A stretch of DNA of 64,000 bases from an uncultured Clostridia bacterium (GTDB lineage: Bacteria; Bacillota; Clostridia; Christensenellales; UBA1242). Shown piece by piece: positions 39,894 through 49,558 of the stretch. Position 1 is the stretch's first letter. Every line of letters starts with the position of its first letter. The translations under genes and the position numbers were made by a program. A model generated the notes under the pieces. The model made no database searches. It was not told where the DNA came from and saw only the letters and a list, made by a program, of their open reading frames with translations. The stretch covers positions 124,001 through 188,000 of the forward strand of contig CAKVLR010000001.1 of assembly GCA_934757855.1 (NCBI GenBank), written 5' to 3'.

Positions 39894-40289
39894 ATGTCAA
39901 GTTCTGTTGCAGCCAAAAAATATGGTGATGATTGTGTAGAATTGTGGCACGACCGCAAACGTTGGTGTGGGCTTCCTCTTTCTTTTACTCGTTATAGCAT
40001 CGTGAAGAAACCTGGTAAATGGGTAAAATTAATAGTTGATATTGGTTTGTTTACTAGTCACATTGAGGAAGTAAATGTGTTTCGTATAGATGATACTACA
40101 ATTTTTGAATCATTTACAAATAAGTTTTGGGGTACTGGTACTTTGAAAGTTTACTGTAAAGATGCATCTGATGACCATGTGGACTTAATTAGGATTAAAA
40201 ATCCTTCTAAGGTGCGCAATCTCATCAATGAACTTATTGAAGATGACCGTAAATCACGCAATGTTCAATACGGCGAAATGCAATTTTAA
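39894..40289 (+). CDS. Bacterial PH-domain protein
   Basis: The 131-aa protein is a single small beta-rich domain with the bacterial PH (bPH_2-like) pattern: LWHDRKRWCGLPLSFTRYSI, then GLFTSHIEEVNVFRIDDT, then a GTGTLKVYCKD strand, and a C-terminal helix with IKNPSKVRNLINELIEDDR. It has no signal peptide or membrane helix. AGGAG lies 6 nt upstream of the ATG. It is monocistronic, flanked by its own promoter and terminator. PH-like domains of this kind often bind proteins or membranes; no specific role is visible. Confidence 0.7.
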   Translation: MSSSVAAKKYGDDCVELWHDRKRWCGLPLSFTRYSIVKKPGKWVKLIVDIGLFTSHIEEVNVFRIDDTTIFESFTNKFWGTGTLKVYCKDASDDHVDLIRIKNPSKVRNLINELIEDDRKSRNVQYGEMQF

Positions 40290-40292
40290 TAG

Positions 40293-40317
40293 AAAATGGC
40301 TATCAAGCCATTTTTTT
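40293..40317 (+). terminator. Terminator after the PH-domain gene
   Basis: An 8-bp stem (AAATGGCT/AGCCATTT) with the tetraloop ATCA and a T-run. It may also slow minus-strand transcripts of spoVT. Confidence 0.75.
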
Positions 40318-40345
40318 ATTTTTATACATAAATAATTTTTGCTTT

Positions 40346-40870
40346 TTAGTAACTCAAAAAGTAATTTATCAAAAAGTCTGCTATGTTTGTTGCAAGTTCT
40401 TTGTCACATTCGTTTAAATTTTCGCTCGCTACTACTACTCCACCCATTAAATCACCATTTGCTATAATTGGCTGCACAAAACTGTAAGAACTAATTGTGA
40501 TTGTATCGGTAATTTTTAAATTTTCTAATATTTCGGCCTCTTTTCGTTTTTCCAAAATTTTTTGCAAGTCGGCGGAAATATTTTCGTTTAAATTTGCTTT
40601 GTTACCGTTATTTGAGATTAACTGCTCCAAATCAGTTATGTAAATTTCACATTTACTATTAAATTTTGCTAATTTAACAATTTCGCAAGTCACATCACCT
40701 ATTTCTTGTATCAAATGGAATTTCCTCATAACCACTTGTTGATTTGAGCAAGCGCAAAACTCCATTAAATCGCCGTAGTTTATTCTCAAAGCCTTTCGCA
40801 CTTCGCGCGGAATAACCACACGCCCCAACATATCTACATGCCTAAGCATACCCTTTTTGTCATCAGCCAT
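40346..40870 (-). CDS. spoVT: Stage V sporulation protein T, AbrB-family regulator
   Basis: The 174-aa protein begins with an AbrB/SpoVT swapped-hairpin DNA-binding domain (MLRHVDMLGRVVIPREVRKALRIN, about 8–32). A GAF-like domain fills the C-terminal two thirds, the arrangement and length of SpoVT. SpoVT tunes forespore gene expression late in sporulation. The ATG at 40870 has AGGAG upstream. A sigma-G-like promoter precedes it, as expected for a forespore gene. Its position next to surface-protein genes and ftsAZ is not the common spoVT context. Confidence 0.9.
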   Translation of the reverse strand: MADDKKGMLRHVDMLGRVVIPREVRKALRINYGDLMEFCACSNQQVVMRKFHLIQEIGDVTCEIVKLAKFNSKCEIYITDLEQLISNNGNKANLNENISADLQKILEKRKEAEILENLKITDTITISSYSFVQPIIANGDLMGGVVVASENLNECDKELATNIADFLINYFLSY

Positions 40871-40899
40871 AATTTACTCCTAAATCGTAATTCAATGTT

Positions 40900-40927
40900 A
40901 GTATGTAAAATTTTGTGAAAACTATGC
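40900..40927 (-). promoter_or_regulatory. Sigma-G-like promoter of spoVT
   Basis: On the minus strand, GCATA is followed by a 17-nt spacer and CATACTA, matching the forespore sigma-G consensus (GnATA … CATnnTA) and lacking a good sigma-A pair. The -35 lies inside the ACTATGC[AG]TAAAATT motif at 40921–40935. Confidence 0.6.
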
Positions 40928-40956
40928 ATAAAATTAACACTTTTTAGTGAATATAA

Positions 40957-40988
40957 CAAAAAAAGAGTACACTATTTAGTACTCTTTC
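40957..40988 (-). terminator. Terminator after the 206-aa orphan gene
   Basis: On the minus strand, AAAGAGTAC pairs with GTACTCTTT, followed by TTTT, 17 nt past the stop at 41005. Confidence 0.7.
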
Positions 40989-41004
40989 TTTTCTTAATAG
41001 AATT

Positions 41005-41625
41005 TTAAGCGATTAAATCTAGTAGTTTTGGTAATACCTTTTTATTTGCCTCTGTGGCATCGTGTGAAAATCTAATAAAATTACTTTTTTCGACCAACGG
41101 CTTTTTTGCAACAGTAAGTAAGTCGATTTTCATTTCATCAACCAACAAAATACAGTAACTTTGTGCAATAAAGTCGGTCACATCTTGCTCATCATCAATC
41201 TTATTTTTGATAATGATATTTTCAACCTTTCCACTATCTAGTACGAAATTATATACTGGGTCAAAAAACAAACGCAAGCGCTCAATCGACAATTTACTGC
41301 CATTACTTACAGCAAGTATGCCCCACTCGTGCGCGCGTACCAAATCGGCAGGCATCAAGTCCTCAAGCCCACGCTTATATAGATAGCACAAAAAATCTTG
41401 TGCAGGTACAATTCCACCAGCAGACATTTCAATTACATCCATAATCTTTTGCCCATAAGCCTGAATAAATACATCTTGGGGTAATTCGTTTTGCTTTTGA
41501 TTGAGCTCAGTAAATTCATCGCGCACAATATTGAAATATGCCATTTGATTGTCATAACTGACATCACTTATGTCAGGCGCGCTAAACTTTTCTGCACTAA
41601 AATTTTTTAATTTACTATAATCCAC
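41005..41625 (-). CDS. 206-aa cytoplasmic protein of unknown function
   Basis: The family is not recognised. The protein is acidic and mainly alpha-helical, with no signal peptide or membrane helix. The start is GTG at 41625, supported by GGGAGG 5 nt upstream. It begins 26 nt after the stop of the 1145-aa surface protein, so the two are probably co-transcribed and share the terminator downstream. A cytoplasmic partner or regulator of that surface protein is possible, by position only. Confidence 0.7.
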   Translation of the reverse strand: MDYSKLKNFSAEKFSAPDISDVSYDNQMAYFNIVRDEFTELNQKQNELPQDVFIQAYGQKIMDVIEMSAGGIVPAQDFLCYLYKRGLEDLMPADLVRAHEWGILAVSNGSKLSIERLRLFFDPVYNFVLDSGKVENIIIKNKIDDEQDVTDFIAQSYCILLVDEMKIDLLTVAKKPLVEKSNFIRFSHDATEANKKVLPKLLDLIA

Positions 41626-41651
41626 TTTTTCCTCCCGTGATGAAACCGAAC

Positions 41652-44600
41652 CTAAATTTTTTCAATCGAACCTTTTACTTTTATAGTAATAGTGAGTTTT
41701 TGTTCCTCAGTAAATGTAATTACATTTGAGCCTAAATCATCACTTATTTGTCCATCATTCCACGCTGAATTGCTAATCGCTACATTGATAGAAATATTTA
41801 CTTTACGCGTTATAGTGAGCGTGTAAGTTGCAAAAGTTTCTCCATCTACAATTTTGTAAGAACCGCTATTTAATTGAATGGTTGTATAATTGCCATCAGT
41901 TTCTGTCATATCTAAAATTTTGTCGGCTTTGCCTACTAATATTTTATTGTTGTTTGTATCGGCATCAAAGAATAAGTTATCAACCGTACCCATTCCCGTA
42001 TTTTTATTATTTACGGCATCAATATCAATAACATTGACATAACCTTTATCTTTATAATTATCACTCAATGTATCATTTTTGTAATCATAACTTAAAGAAT
42101 CTTTTGAAATTTGTGTTGAGTCGTAAATAAATGCTTTTGTCAAAGATGATGTATAAAAGTAAGCAATATTATTTTCGTTTTCAGCGCTCCAAATTATCTC
42201 TTGTGTTTCTTTATCTTGTCCAAACGCACAAGTTGGTGACATAAATTCAACTTTTGGGAACGAATACGAAATTCTCACAAAATCAGGTTTTGCATCGCCC
42301 GCAATAGAAGGCACATTGCACACCAAAAATAAAGCCATATTTGTAGGTAATTCTTTTTTAAATTGAATGGTTTGTGTACCTAATGTACCCGCAAGTCCTG
42401 AGTTTAAAATTCGAATTTCTGCGTATTCATTTACCTCAGCACGACCCATTAAAGTTTCGATAAATTCCCATTTCTTGTTGTAAACTTCTTCACTCTCATT
42501 GTCGTTAATTGAATTGATTATATCTAAGGCATCATAATTAACTCCCGCAAGAGTAAGTTTTTCATTAAGGTCAAGCGCATAAAAACCCAAATCGTAGTCT
42601 GGTATGCTAGGCTTACACCCACGCGCAGTCCAGTCCTCATCAGCACTCATAACGATTGAAGGTAATTTTATGTCTTGTTCGCTACCATTCACGCTTTGTG
42701 TCCAGTAAGCACGCGCATAATTTTTACTGCTTATGTTATTATTTATCTTGTTGTCAATATTTAGTTTTAAATTCCAAGTTTTTGTGTTTTGATAAGATCC
42801 ACCACCTAGAATAATACCAGAACCGCTAATATCAAACGCGATATTAGACACTTTTACATTTTCGGCTTTGATATTTACAATCGCACCATAAGAATATCCA
42901 TTTAAACCATTTATTGAGATTGAACCCAAAGTCTCAACCGCATTTTCGGTATAAACATCAAAACTCAAAAATCTTTGGTAGTTTGTCTTTTCGCCAACAC
43001 TAGTAATCGTTTTATTTGCTGAATTAACAGCCAATCGCTCCGTACTTGCACCACTTAATTGCTCTTTGAATGTAATTTCACCATTTTTTTCTGCCCAATC
43101 ATTGTATGCCTCTTGTGCAGGTAACGCTAATGGAGAATTTGGAACAGCGTAAAATGTCTTTGTATTTGTCGTTGTCGTACCTATCAAGTAAGGATTTTGT
43201 GAACTGTTTGTTTGACTTGTAATGATTTCATCAAATCTATCAGTATTGTTTGTGCCATTTTCGTTGTATTTAGCATAAAGAGTAAAATCTCTTAATCTTT
43301 CCGTAACCGATACGCTTAATGGTGAATATTGTTTGTAAACGACATATTTTTGAGCATCTGCGGTCGCATCAAAAGTGTCATTGTACATAATTACGCCTCG
43401 TGCAGTGCCATCTTCAATGATATTATAATTACAATCAACTGCATTGCCTTCCTCATTTGTGCGAACTACATAAGGAATAATTTGCGCAGTCCCAGCCCCT
43501 CTTGCGTTTATCGCATCAAAGCCATCACGCATTTTTAATTGACCAGTTATGTCATTTATATCAATAATTAAACTATCAACTTCGTTTTTCGCTTTTTCAA
43601 TATTGACAAAGAATACAAACTTACTAAAAGTAGGAGTAACTGTATTGTCATAAGTATAGTAAATATCACTTGCGTTTGCAGAAGCAGTGAGATTTATTGC
43701 TGATTTGATACTAGACACACTTGGTGTATCAACAATGTCATTTGTCTTGGTAATTTCCATTCCGTATGTAGTAATGGTGTTTCGTGCGTTGTCTAAAAAG
43801 TTGAAATCATCAGGAGTGGTAAATTTGATATCTAATTCACGAGTAATTGTCTTTGAATCGTGCCCTTGAATATGAATAGACATTGTCACAACTTCATCAA
43901 CTTCTAGCGTGCGCAACGGTTGCAAGGTATAGTAACTAATACCATCTATATTCCCCATAATCACATCAACTGGTGTAGGAAAATCAGTTTTGTTAGATTC
44001 GCAAGTAATCTTAAAATTGTTCAATTCGTTAGCAAGCGGGTTGCTATTGTTGTCAGGGTTATAGATAGTAGGCTTTAAAAATAAATCTAAGTTTATGATA
44101 CTAGGGTCACCTGTATTTTGTGCAGAAAATTTAACTAAATTGTCATTGTCAAACAATAAAGTATCTATTGTCTTTGCGGAATCAGCATAATCCCTATTAT
44201 TGATAACTATTTCTTCTAACTGAATAGGAAACAATCTAATTTGGCAGTCCTGAGTTACATTTTGTGCAAGATTTTGGTTAAACAAAGTCTTTGCAGTCGC
44301 AGTAACAGTAGCAAGTGTTGGGTCTGTCACTGGTTCATCACCGCCACCTACTGGATTGTATGTAATAAGCACTAAACCAGTATTTTTGTCGATAATCTCT
44401 GTGCAAGAAGTGTCATCTGGTGTAAATTCAATTTGCTTTTGCGCTGTTGTGCCGTCAGTGTGCGGGTTTAACGCTCTGCGAGGATAAACATTTGCCACTA
44501 ACTGCAATTTATCATCATAAATAAAATTTGCTGTTTCCAAATCAATACTTGCATTGTTGTTTGGGTTTTTTGCAGTAATTTCAATTTCCTTGATTGGCAC

Positions 44601-45089
44601 ATCTACAAAAACATTTAAATCTAGCGCTTTGTAAACGCCATCAACCGTTTCAGCGGTAATTTTACAATCACCACCCACATTGCACTCATAGCCATCTTCC
44701 TCATTGATAAGTGCAGTGATTTCAAACTCATCACCAGTTTTCACAATTTCTGGCACGGAAATAATGGTGTTGTCAATTAGTCCTGCTGAATTTCTAACAG
44801 TCAGCCTCACCTCGGTAGGCGTTGCGGTATCGGTAACTACTGTATTTCCATTTTCATCTTGTTCGATTGTGGCATTACCACTTACAATTTTTAATGTATA
44901 AGTGCCACCATTTTCATTTATCACCACATTGCTAGCATCGACATATTTTAACCCCACCACGGGTTCTTTTTGAGGATTAAAATAACCCGTTCCATAAGCG
45001 ATACCTAGATATGTAGCCATAAAAACAAACAATCCAACAAACACATAGCCAATGATAGTCATAGTGTTTAGAAAATTCGTTTTTGCCAT
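41652..45089 (-). CDS. 1145-aa surface protein with N-terminal membrane anchor and Ig-like modules
   Basis: The N-terminus has one hydrophobic segment (about 10–33) after MAKTNFLNTMT. No cleavage site or lipobox is obvious, so it may be an uncleaved signal anchor. The rest is extracellular in character: beta-rich, Asn/Asp/Thr-rich and with Ig-like strand patterns such as VRLTVRNSAGLIDN, DEFEITALINEEDGYEC and LQLVANVYPRRALNP. I see no C-terminal sorting signal. The ATG at 45089 has AGGAG upstream. It follows another Ig-like lipoprotein gene on the same strand at a 91-nt gap that carries a likely promoter. Probably a cell-surface adhesin or structural protein. Confidence 0.8.
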   Translation of the reverse strand: MAKTNFLNTMTIIGYVFVGLFVFMATYLGIAYGTGYFNPQKEPVVGLKYVDASNVVINENGGTYTLKIVSGNATIEQDENGNTVVTDTATPTEVRLTVRNSAGLIDNTIISVPEIVKTGDEFEITALINEEDGYECNVGGDCKITAETVDGVYKALDLNVFVDVPIKEIEITAKNPNNNASIDLETANFIYDDKLQLVANVYPRRALNPHTDGTTAQKQIEFTPDDTSCTEIIDKNTGLVLITYNPVGGGDEPVTDPTLATVTATAKTLFNQNLAQNVTQDCQIRLFPIQLEEIVINNRDYADSAKTIDTLLFDNDNLVKFSAQNTGDPSIINLDLFLKPTIYNPDNNSNPLANELNNFKITCESNKTDFPTPVDVIMGNIDGISYYTLQPLRTLEVDEVVTMSIHIQGHDSKTITRELDIKFTTPDDFNFLDNARNTITTYGMEITKTNDIVDTPSVSSIKSAINLTASANASDIYYTYDNTVTPTFSKFVFFVNIEKAKNEVDSLIIDINDITGQLKMRDGFDAINARGAGTAQIIPYVVRTNEEGNAVDCNYNIIEDGTARGVIMYNDTFDATADAQKYVVYKQYSPLSVSVTERLRDFTLYAKYNENGTNNTDRFDEIITSQTNSSQNPYLIGTTTTNTKTFYAVPNSPLALPAQEAYNDWAEKNGEITFKEQLSGASTERLAVNSANKTITSVGEKTNYQRFLSFDVYTENAVETLGSISINGLNGYSYGAIVNIKAENVKVSNIAFDISGSGIILGGGSYQNTKTWNLKLNIDNKINNNISSKNYARAYWTQSVNGSEQDIKLPSIVMSADEDWTARGCKPSIPDYDLGFYALDLNEKLTLAGVNYDALDIINSINDNESEEVYNKKWEFIETLMGRAEVNEYAEIRILNSGLAGTLGTQTIQFKKELPTNMALFLVCNVPSIAGDAKPDFVRISYSFPKVEFMSPTCAFGQDKETQEIIWSAENENNIAYFYTSSLTKAFIYDSTQISKDSLSYDYKNDTLSDNYKDKGYVNVIDIDAVNNKNTGMGTVDNLFFDADTNNNKILVGKADKILDMTETDGNYTTIQLNSGSYKIVDGETFATYTLTITRKVNISINVAISNSAWNDGQISDDLGSNVITFTEEQKLTITIKVKGSIEKI

Positions 45090-45135
45090 TCTTTACTCCT
45101 ATTTTTTATCTATATTAGTATAACACTTAATTTGA

Positions 45136-45165
45136 TTTATATAAGATATTTCGACCTTTTATCAA
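45136..45165 (-). promoter_or_regulatory. Possible promoter of the 1145-aa surface protein
   Basis: Minus-strand TTGATA, 18-nt spacer, TATAAA, in the 91-bp gap before the start at 45089. Confidence 0.4.
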
Positions 45166-45180
45166 AATTAACTTTTAAGC

Positions 45181-46788
45181 CTAACGCACACTCACAATCA
45201 AAGTCGCTGGTGTTGTCACTTCTTCATTTGAAATTCGCACGGTAAACACACCACTTCTAGAAGCGCTTATACCGATTGAATTATATGAAGCATCAATAAA
45301 CAACGCATCTGTAACTAAATTCCCTTCTTCATCAAACACTTCGATAAGCAAATCTGAATACTCGGTTATTTCTTGTCCTGACCTGTCATATTTCTGATAA
45401 TTAACTAATGTATAGTAACCGAGATCAAGTATAATGCTTTCGTGAGAAAGTGTAATTTTGTCGTAATTTGCACCCTTTTCAAACACTTTAATTGAATATA
45501 CAACACTTAATTCAGGCTTGTCCTCTGGAACAAAACTTACTGTATAGTCGCCTACGCTAGAAAAATGAACTTTTACTAAATTTTCTTTAACATACTCAAT
45601 ATTCAAATCACCAGTTGTTCTGCAAGCACAAGGTTTACCATAATCGTTTACTTGTACCGCAAAATATAAATCCAGTGTTTCATTTTCTAATTCTAATGGA
45701 ATAATTTTGTCTGTGTATTCAAGAGGGTTAGTCATTTCATTATCAAAATATGCGTTGATATTTACCGTTTCAGTTTGCTTGTAAACCTTAAATTTTAACA
45801 AATTAGACTCTAAATCTTGCTGATAATTTAACGCGACATCTAAAAAGGAATATTGAAAATAATCAATCCCGCACCCTGTTGCGTAAAAAGGTCTATAAAG
45901 CACCTTGCCACCATCATCTATTGCTTTTATGTCGTTTGCAGAATTACCCACTTCAAAAGTAAACAATCTTGCCAAATTGCCGTTATTTGACTGAGTTAAT
46001 TTCCAACCAGTTTCACTAAAATACTTACCGTTTAATATAATATTTGAGGACATTTTTAACACATACAATTCTCGGTCGGCTGTTTCACTACTATACAATT
46101 CGTAATAATCAAAGCCTTCATCTGCGTGGATAGTGTCTAGTGGCTGTAAATCTTTATCTAAAATTTCGAGTTTAAGTTCAGTGGCTATATCTTCAACAGT
46201 TACTTTGGCTGTTTCGTAAATATACTGGTAGCCACCATAACCCACGCCTGATTTTGCCCTAACTTCGATAGTCGCCTCTCCTGCGGAAACTGGGGTAAAT
46301 AGACCATTTTCATCTACGGTCACAATTTCAGGCGATTGCGAAATAAAATCAAAACCCATATTATACTTATCATCTACTACGGGAGTGATTACTTTGCAAG
46401 GCTCATCGTACAATTTAATGGTATATGAACTATTAATGTTTAAAAAGGTACAATAAAATGCACTAACTACATTCACTTGAACAACCACTTCACTGCCACC
46501 CGTGCTGATTTTTAATTCCGTTTCGCCAGTGTGATTTGCTGTAATTTTGCCTGTTTGTATATTGTAGTCAATAATATCACTATCGTAATCAATAACTAAA
46601 TCATTTTTGCTTTTGTTTGTTACTACGCGTGCGTAGGCTGGCTCATCTTGATAAGTACCGTAAATCATATTGATTTCATTACCACAATCGACACTTAATT
46701 GAGTTGCGGATACTTCAGGACCACAACCACAAAATAAAAATGCAATCATCAAAACACACGGAGCGAGCGATAACCATATTTTTTTCAT
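45181..46788 (-). CDS. 535-aa Ig-like (BIG2-type) lipoprotein
   Basis: The signal peptide ends in CGC (FLFCGCG, Cys near residue 23), a slightly atypical lipobox with Phe at -3. Repeated BIG2/Ig-like modules follow, for example YNIQTGKITANHTGETELKISTGGSEVVVQV and VDENGLFTPVSAGEATIEVRA. These are the classic strand patterns of bacterial Ig-like domains in surface adhesins. The ATG at 46788 follows a GAGGAG-like site. It has its own promoter and lies just upstream of the 1145-aa surface gene. A surface role is well supported; the ligand is unknown. Confidence 0.85.
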   Translation of the reverse strand: MKKIWLSLAPCVLMIAFLFCGCGPEVSATQLSVDCGNEINMIYGTYQDEPAYARVVTNKSKNDLVIDYDSDIIDYNIQTGKITANHTGETELKISTGGSEVVVQVNVVSAFYCTFLNINSSYTIKLYDEPCKVITPVVDDKYNMGFDFISQSPEIVTVDENGLFTPVSAGEATIEVRAKSGVGYGGYQYIYETAKVTVEDIATELKLEILDKDLQPLDTIHADEGFDYYELYSSETADRELYVLKMSSNIILNGKYFSETGWKLTQSNNGNLARLFTFEVGNSANDIKAIDDGGKVLYRPFYATGCGIDYFQYSFLDVALNYQQDLESNLLKFKVYKQTETVNINAYFDNEMTNPLEYTDKIIPLELENETLDLYFAVQVNDYGKPCACRTTGDLNIEYVKENLVKVHFSSVGDYTVSFVPEDKPELSVVYSIKVFEKGANYDKITLSHESIILDLGYYTLVNYQKYDRSGQEITEYSDLLIEVFDEEGNLVTDALFIDASYNSIGISASRSGVFTVRISNEEVTTPATLIVSVR

Positions 46789-46817
46789 AAGGAACTCTCC
46801 TCAGTTGTATATAGTAG

Positions 46818-46847
46818 ATTATATAAAATTTTGTCGATAAAAGTCAA
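46818..46847 (-). promoter_or_regulatory. Promoter of the 535-aa lipoprotein
   Basis: Minus-strand TTGACT, 18-nt spacer, TATAAT, about 30 nt from the ATG at 46788. Confidence 0.65.
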
Positions 46848-46873
46848 TCAAATTGCAACCTAAATTACATAAA

Positions 46874-46927
46874 AATAAAGATGCAAAGAGATTTTGTCCA
46901 TTAGGCACCACCTTTTACATCTTTATT
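46874..46927 (-). terminator. Possible terminator after ftsZ
   Basis: AATAAAGATG and its exact complement CATCTTTATT are separated by a 34-nt loop and followed on the minus strand by T-rich sequence. The long loop makes this tentative. Confidence 0.4.
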
Positions 46928-46960
46928 ATAAGCATTTTAAACACAAATATAAATTAAATA

Positions 46961-48175
46961 CTATCTTCCTCTAAGTTTGCGCAAGAATGGAGGAATGTCT
47001 GATTCATCAAAATCAACATTAATTCTGCTGGTCTTTTCGTTTGATTTTGTGTAATCAATTACCATTTCTTTTTCTTCTTCACCCATATTTTCAGCAGAAA
47101 CTTTTCCGCTTTCTACACGGTTTGCCAAAAATTCAGCATATTTTTGTTGTGAAACATTGTCGTTTGCATCGGCAGTAAAGTCATCTTTTTCAAGCAAACT
47201 TGGTCCGCCTTGAAAACCTGTCGCAATAACAGTAATTTCAACCGTGTCTTCCAAAGACTCATCAATACTAGCACCAAAAATAATGTTACAGTTAGGGTCA
47301 ACAATTTCACGCATAAGATCTGCCGCCTCGTGTACTTGGTCGATAGGCAAACTAGAGCCACCTTTTACATTAAAGATGATACCAGTTGCACCCTCAATAG
47401 TTGTTTCTAGCAATGGACTAGATACGGCTTGCGAAAGAGCCTCAAATATACGGCGTTCACCCTTTGCGCGACCGATACCCATATGTGCAAGACCTCTATT
47501 TTTCATAGTTGTACGCACATCGGCAAAGTCAAGGTTGATGAGCGAATTTTCGATTATCAAATTTGAGATACCTTGCACACCTTGTCTAAGCACATCATCA
47601 GCGTAACGGAAAGTATCTACAATGCTTGTTCCCTTTGGCACTAATTTAAACAATTTTTCGTTTGGAATAATAACCAAAGAATCTACAACTTCGCGCAAGG
47701 CTTTAAGACCTTTTTCGGCGTTTTCCATACGCCTTCTACCCTCAAAGTTAAAAGGTTTTGTTACGACCGCGATAGTCAAAATTTCCTTTTCCTTTGTAAG
47801 CCCAGCAATCATAGGAGCAGCACCAGTACCAGTACCGCCACCCATACCAGCGGTAATAAATACTAGGTCGGCATCACTTACGGCTTGGTTTAATTCTTCA
47901 AAGTTTTCCTCTGCCGCTTGATAACCTATTTCAGGGTCCGCACCAGCACCCCAACCGCGAGTGAGTTTTGCACCTATTTGAATACGATAGTCCGCCTTGC
48001 TAATTTGCAATGCTTGTTTATCAGTGTTTACAGCGATAAATTCTACCCCATTTACACCTGCATCAATCATTCGGTCGACCGCGTTACTTCCGCCTCCGCC
48101 GACACCGATAACCTTAATTTTTACTACTGGATTGACATTGCCTTGTGTCGTTCCATATCTGTTGTATGTTTCCAT
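46961..48175 (-). CDS. ftsZ: Cell division protein FtsZ
   Basis: The 404-aa tubulin-like GTPase forms the division ring at mid-cell. The glycine-rich start of the GTP-binding domain is KVIGVGGGGSNAVDRMI (21–37), and the tubulin signature GGGTGTG is at 112–118. An acidic linker follows, then the conserved C-terminal peptide DIPPFLRKL that binds FtsA and other partners. A TTG four codons further upstream is in frame, but GGAGG followed by TTATT selects the ATG at 48175. It starts 21 nt after the ftsA stop codon and is transcribed with it. Confidence 0.98.
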   Translation of the reverse strand: METYNRYGTTQGNVNPVVKIKVIGVGGGGSNAVDRMIDAGVNGVEFIAVNTDKQALQISKADYRIQIGAKLTRGWGAGADPEIGYQAAEENFEELNQAVSDADLVFITAGMGGGTGTGAAPMIAGLTKEKEILTIAVVTKPFNFEGRRRMENAEKGLKALREVVDSLVIIPNEKLFKLVPKGTSIVDTFRYADDVLRQGVQGISNLIIENSLINLDFADVRTTMKNRGLAHMGIGRAKGERRIFEALSQAVSSPLLETTIEGATGIIFNVKGGSSLPIDQVHEAADLMREIVDPNCNIIFGASIDESLEDTVEITVIATGFQGGPSLLEKDDFTADANDNVSQQKYAEFLANRVESGKVSAENMGEEEKEMVIDYTKSNEKTSRINVDFDESDIPPFLRKLRGR

Positions 48176-48196
48176 AATAACCTCCAAAATTTTGTG

Positions 48197-49360
48197 TTAA
48201 AAATGCTTTTTAAAAATTTTTAAAAATATCGAAAATTGTGTATGATTTTGGCTAAGTGCTAAATCAAGTAACCCCAGCACTGCACTTTGCGTTGGCTCAC
48301 TTATTTGTGGGTCATTTGGCGCAATAATGCACACCTCTTTACCTAAATAATCGCGCATTGCCTCCGTTACCCCCTTGATATAACTTATACCGCCACCCGT
48401 TAGGTTGATTGGTATAAAATCAGGGCGCTCATACTCGCAATCTTCTAAACTTTTACTAATCATTTTTGAAATTTGTCGTATTTTACGCATAGTTATCTCG
48501 TAAACTGCTAGCGCATCGACCGTGTAAGTATTTCCGTTATATTCTACGCTCATCTTATCAGTTTCCGCTGGCTTGCCAGTCAAAGATATTGCGCGTTTAA
48601 ATTTTTCCCCCACTTCAAACGGTAAATTCAACATTTCGCCAATGTCGGCTACAATATGCCCACCACCTAGCGAAAAACTGCGCATATGCACAATTCCATC
48701 TCCAACCACCACGCTTACGCTTGTAGTCAAGTAACCACAATCTACAAGCACGGCGCACTGGTCCCTTTTCTCTGGTTCTAAAAGCAACATACTTTCAGCC
48801 AAAGGCTCGGAAATGAACTCTACATTAGGAATTTTGAGTTCGTGAATTGCTTGCGAAATCATACCTACAAAACTGCGTTCACAAAGCATAAAACTGATAG
48901 TTGCACAAAGGGATGTACTACTGTGACCTTTGGGGTCAATTAACCTTTCGCCACTATCAAGTTCATAACAAATTGGACTGCGATTTATGACAATGTGTGT
49001 AGGACTACTGCCAAATTCATCAGTGGCTGAAAAAATCTCCTCAATTTCGCGCTCGGTAATGCGCTTTTTCTTGCCAAAATCCAAGCGTTTTGTACGCACT
49101 TCCGCAATACTAAATTCAGCGGGGACTCCCACATACAAATGTGTAATTTGCGTACGCGCATTTGATTCGGCATTAGCGATAGTTTCGCACAAAAAGTCAC
49201 TCAGTAATTCAGGCTCAAGCACTTCGCCATTCATAAACCCTGAGTACAAACTCTGCGCAAAACCACGCACTTCAAAAGTACCATTTACTCCTCTATCGCC
49301 TATCATTGCAGTAATATGACTTGAGCCAAAATCAAGAACAGCGATACTTTTTCTAGCCAT
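48197..49360 (-). CDS. ftsA: Cell division protein FtsA
   Basis: The 387-aa actin-like ATPase anchors FtsZ to the membrane. The N-terminal phosphate-binding strand is IAVLDFGSSHITAMIG, and a second actin-like motif is VLVDCGYLTTSVSVV near 205. The C-terminal QFSIFLKIFKKHF is the short amphipathic membrane-targeting helix. It is slightly shorter than typical FtsA (about 410–440 aa), but both ends look intact. The ATG at 49360 has AGGAGG. It is the first gene of an ftsA–ftsZ operon with a strong promoter. The cell-wall genes that often precede it are not in the adjacent sequence. Confidence 0.93.
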   Translation of the reverse strand: MARKSIAVLDFGSSHITAMIGDRGVNGTFEVRGFAQSLYSGFMNGEVLEPELLSDFLCETIANAESNARTQITHLYVGVPAEFSIAEVRTKRLDFGKKKRITEREIEEIFSATDEFGSSPTHIVINRSPICYELDSGERLIDPKGHSSTSLCATISFMLCERSFVGMISQAIHELKIPNVEFISEPLAESMLLLEPEKRDQCAVLVDCGYLTTSVSVVVGDGIVHMRSFSLGGGHIVADIGEMLNLPFEVGEKFKRAISLTGKPAETDKMSVEYNGNTYTVDALAVYEITMRKIRQISKMISKSLEDCEYERPDFIPINLTGGGISYIKGVTEAMRDYLGKEVCIIAPNDPQISEPTQSAVLGLLDLALSQNHTQFSIFLKIFKKHF

Positions 49361-49404
49361 ACAAAATTTCCTCCTTTTTAAAAATCTTGCTCGAATTTAC
49401 TATA

Positions 49405-49433
49405 ATTATATCGGTTTTAAATTTTAAAGTCAA
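49405..49433 (-). promoter_or_regulatory. Promoter of ftsA–ftsZ
   Basis: Minus-strand TTGACT, 17-nt spacer, TATAAT, 45 nt upstream of the ftsA ATG. Confidence 0.75.
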
Positions 49434-49558
49434 ACGATTTATAACAAGATTTTGAATATTTATAAATAAATTTTATTTATAATGTTAAAATTTGGCAACT
49501 TTTTGCATAAAAATAAACTTCAAAGCACTACATTGACCAACATTTACCCCACCCTAAA

